This document shows, in pieces, positions 14,701-15,784 of a stretch of DNA of 15,784 nucleotides. Position 1 is the first letter of the stretch. The number at the start of each line of letters is the position of its first letter. This stretch comes from an uncultured Pseudomonadota bacterium (GTDB lineage: Bacteria; Pseudomonadota; Gammaproteobacteria; Burkholderiales; SG8-39): the NCBI GenBank assembly GCA_903895005.1, contig CAITSH010000094.1:1-15784 (forward strand), in the 5' to 3' direction. The notes under the pieces were generated by a model. The model saw only the letters and a program-made list of their open reading frames with translations. It was not told where the DNA came from and searched no databases. A program made the position numbers and the translations under genes.

Positions 14701-14991
14701 TCGTTTGAGTTGATGCGCGCCGCCGAGGCGGCAACGGCGCTTCTCGCATCCCTGGTGTCCCCCGCCCCCCCGGCGCCCGCAGCCAGCGCAGAAGTCGCAC
14801 CCCTTTTGAAAAAAATCATCCTTGGTCTTGAGGCATCCGACATCGACGACGAGGCAGTCGAGGCGTTGCGTTTGCTAATTGATCAGCAAAGCTATTCAAG
14901 GCTGGAGACAGCGCTTGATTCCTTTGAGTTCAAGGAGGGTATTGCCATCGCAAATGCAATGCTGGACCAATTCGGAGCCCCCAATGAGTGA
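11731..14991 (+). CDS. Triple-PAS hybrid histidine kinase (PAS3-HisKA-HATPase-REC-HPt) with duplicated C-terminal module
   Basis: A 1086-residue cytosolic sensor kinase with no membrane span. Order: PAS (about 15-130, with RPDGGTSWVRDVG), PAS (148-272), PAS (278-398), a helical linker (400-430), and HisKA with phospho-accepting His444 in SHEIRTPMN. The ATPase domain follows, with N box Asn561, DTGIGI from Asp590, and GGTGLGTAI at 619-627, where the third box has Thr for the usual Leu. The receiver has Glu689/Asp690, phospho-acceptor Asp733, Thr765 and Lys787. The HPt domain has His877 in HAFKGAAGNLG. A C-terminal tail carries two similar ~60-residue modules (946-1008 and 1021-1081). The full relay His-Asp-His is thus in one chain and can pass phosphate to the response regulator encoded next. 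It starts 22 bp after the phytochrome stop with only a weak ribosome binding site, and its end overlaps the next gene by 8 bp. Light input through the upstream phytochrome is inferred. Confidence 0.9.
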   Translation: MSNNIDQDVLRRALQAQFGTVVCYRTVISTDNTEEVLSGDCDTLTGHPASAFSGSGGRRIEQLVFPGDAARVRRERELQLKKTGEYSVQYRLVRPDGGTSWVRDVGTQNTGATGSVVREGVLADITAQRDMNQRAGRLELELENSRALLNGISDGTDTHLMVLEGDATIFLVNRSWLEYDAGRGLPGSTRDYWVGRNLLDLIETSGDPALGGADLASSVRDIQAAARNAARVTAVVPLQWETHYFVITATRLHGDFNGVLLVRQNVTDLKRAELAVIEQQTFLQSILDSSKHLGVVGINREHRVALFNPAAGGIFGAMPGDVIGRPLEVLEDFLPTGSTWRREVNQALETGKDALFESGDFPATPEKFYENRVTQVRAPEGTALGSVMLLRDITDERAYATRMQKINEELEQRVLTRTKELEIAKDQAEEASRAKSTFLSNMSHEIRTPMNAVIGMTDLALETSLDQHQMKLLRSVSSSAKSLLSLLNNILDVSKLESGKMEVEKIPFSISGLITEVGDMMGVTARRKGLKIEVRLAEDVPAVLLGDPTKLRQILVNLIGNAIKFTEKGGLTLQVKRAEAADKYHFSVIDTGIGIPQSAISKIFERFSQADESTTRRFGGTGLGTAICKGLVEEMGGRIWVESVDGVGSNFQFTISMPVATGVDEAQFLKDTLRQSGRWTRPLEILYAEDIELNQQLVEMRMSQRKHRVHIAENGRAAVDMYLKGKYDIILMDAHMPVMNGLDAIREIRRLEQNTGAHIPIIMLTASVLESDRAICLAAGADDFAWKPVEFDLLYNKIANFFESFAHGTTVLEKTNLELEKGEYRFLDIQKGLEVWGDAGVLRRALKKMGNDYGDVALKTTGFCREGNWNAAKELLHAFKGAAGNLGIRELPELASSLELEIKAGGPASQTLLDELSSKVAVLLQDLRQLESPAEPAQAVPAGLDLESVTALLRGLIDELGRDEINDETISHLRHHLGEERFAPVENQLESFELMRAAEAATALLASLVSPAPPAPAASAEVAPLLKKIILGLEASDIDDEAVEALRLLIDQQSYSRLETALDSFEFKEGIAIANAMLDQFGAPNE

Positions 14992-15784
14992 TACCCAGCG
15001 GTTTAAGATCCTGGTAGTTGATGACGAACCGGCGAATCTCAACCTGATGCGCCAGATCCTCAAGAACCAGTACGACCTCTCTTTTGCGAAGTCAGGTCTG
15101 GATGCGTTAGCCAATCTGCAAAAACAAACCCCCGACCTCATCCTGCTTGACGTAATGATGCCGGGCATGGATGGCTATGAGGTCTGTCATAAGATCAAGT
15201 CCGACCCCAGATTCAGCGCAATCCCGGTTATCTTCTGCACCGCCATGTCGGAGGAAGGGGACGAAGTAAAGGGATTCAAGCTGGGCGCGGCCGACTACGT
15301 GACCAAACCTGTGCGCCCTACGGTGGTATTGGCCCGCGTCAGCGCCCACCTTGCGCTTGCAGACCAGCACCGCGCGACCCGCACGCAAGTTCGTATTGCG
15401 AACAAGGATCTGATAGATTCGCGTCTGAAGACCCTTTTGATGCTTGGCAAGGCCGCCGAGTTCAAGGACAACGACACCGGACTGCATGTTGTTCGCATGT
15501 CCAAGTACTCCCACATGTTGGCCGTCGCCAGCGGCTGGAACGAGGAGTCCTGCGAAGTGCTGCTTAATGCGGCGCCCATGCACGATATCGGAAAGATTGC
15601 CACTCCCGACAATATTCTCAAAAAACCCGGACCGCTCGATCCCGATGAGATGGCCGTAATGCGCTTGCACTGCGAAGCGGGGGCTCAAATCATTGGCGAG
15701 GCACAGTCCGATACGCCACTGTTCAAGATGGCACAGGAGATCGCCCTCAGCCACCATGAAAAATGGGACGGCAGCGGCTACCCG
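14984..15784 (+). CDS. Response regulator, REC-HD-GYP (cyclic-di-GMP phosphodiesterase), 3' truncated by window
   Basis: The ATG at 14984 lies inside the end of the kinase gene (ATGAGTGA, 8-bp overlap, a sign of translational coupling), and the frame stays open to the window end, giving 267 residues. The receiver domain (about 7-120) has Asp13/Asp14, phospho-acceptor Asp56 in LLDVMMPGMDG, Thr86 and Lys108. The HD-GYP domain (from about 145) shows the conserved order: GLHVVRMSKYS with His168, HDIGKIATP with the HD pair at 200-201, His229, the HH pair at 257-258, and the GYP triplet at 265-267, which is cut by the window edge. Such RpfG-like proteins hydrolyse cyclic-di-GMP to GMP or pGpG when the receiver is phosphorylated. 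The metal ligands visible so far are intact, so activity is likely. It is the natural output of the upstream kinase. Confidence 0.9.
   Translation, partial: MSDTQRFKILVVDDEPANLNLMRQILKNQYDLSFAKSGLDALANLQKQTPDLILLDVMMPGMDGYEVCHKIKSDPRFSAIPVIFCTAMSEEGDEVKGFKLGAADYVTKPVRPTVVLARVSAHLALADQHRATRTQVRIANKDLIDSRLKTLLMLGKAAEFKDNDTGLHVVRMSKYSHMLAVASGWNEESCEVLLNAAPMHDIGKIATPDNILKKPGPLDPDEMAVMRLHCEAGAQIIGEAQSDTPLFKMAQEIALSHHEKWDGSGYP

Overview
The window is GC-rich, densely coded DNA from a Gram-negative proteobacterium. The evidence is Sec signal peptides on secreted lipolytic enzymes, a periplasmic-type binding protein, strong AGGAG-type ribosome binding sites, and two-component/HD-GYP signalling genes. 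A betaproteobacterium is my best guess from the gene types and codon use, but nothing here proves the lineage. I see no rRNA, tRNA, CRISPR array, transposase or phage gene.

Layout. (1) 1-450 (+): the 3' end of an alpha/beta hydrolase gene, converging on (2) 544-1077 (-), a histidine-phosphatase-like protein whose second catalytic His is missing. (3) 1078-1428: an intergenic stretch with two different 10-bp tandem repeats and an imperfect hairpin. (4) 1429-5610 (-): a transport/sensing cluster read from high to low coordinates. It holds a cyclic-nucleotide-binding domain fused to an SLC13/ion-transporter-superfamily permease, a periplasmic ABC-type binding protein coupled to it through a TGATG overlap, and a bacterial pentameric ligand-gated ion channel homologue. 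(5) 5611-6008: a divergent promoter region. (6) 6009-6659 (+): a GTP cyclohydrolase I homologue with Gln in place of a key catalytic His. (7) 7193-9650 (+): two secreted lipolytic proteins, an alpha/beta-hydrolase lipase and a zinc-dependent phospholipase C-like protein. They are bracketed by simple tandem repeats and by two 19/20-identical copies of a 20-bp AT-rich motif. (8) 9780-10001 (+): a possible small basic protein with an internal perfect inverted repeat. (9) 10221-15784 (+): a light-signalling operon.

The most interesting unit is the last one. A bacteriophytochrome photosensory core (PAS-GAF-PHY, with the biliverdin-binding Cys) stops right after PHY and has no kinase or other output domain. 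A separate 1086-residue hybrid kinase with three PAS domains, HisKA-HATPase, REC, HPt and a duplicated C-terminal module starts 22 bp later. Its last 8 bases overlap the start of a REC-HD-GYP response regulator, which runs off the window end exactly at the GYP triplet. The natural reading is a split, three-protein red/far-red light relay that ends in cyclic-di-GMP breakdown, with the photoreceptor acting on its kinase in trans.

Other points that deserve checking are the two enzymes with altered catalytic residues (FolE-like and phosphatase-like), the ligand-gated channel next to a binding protein, and the shared 20-bp motif upstream of both the lipase and the phytochrome genes.
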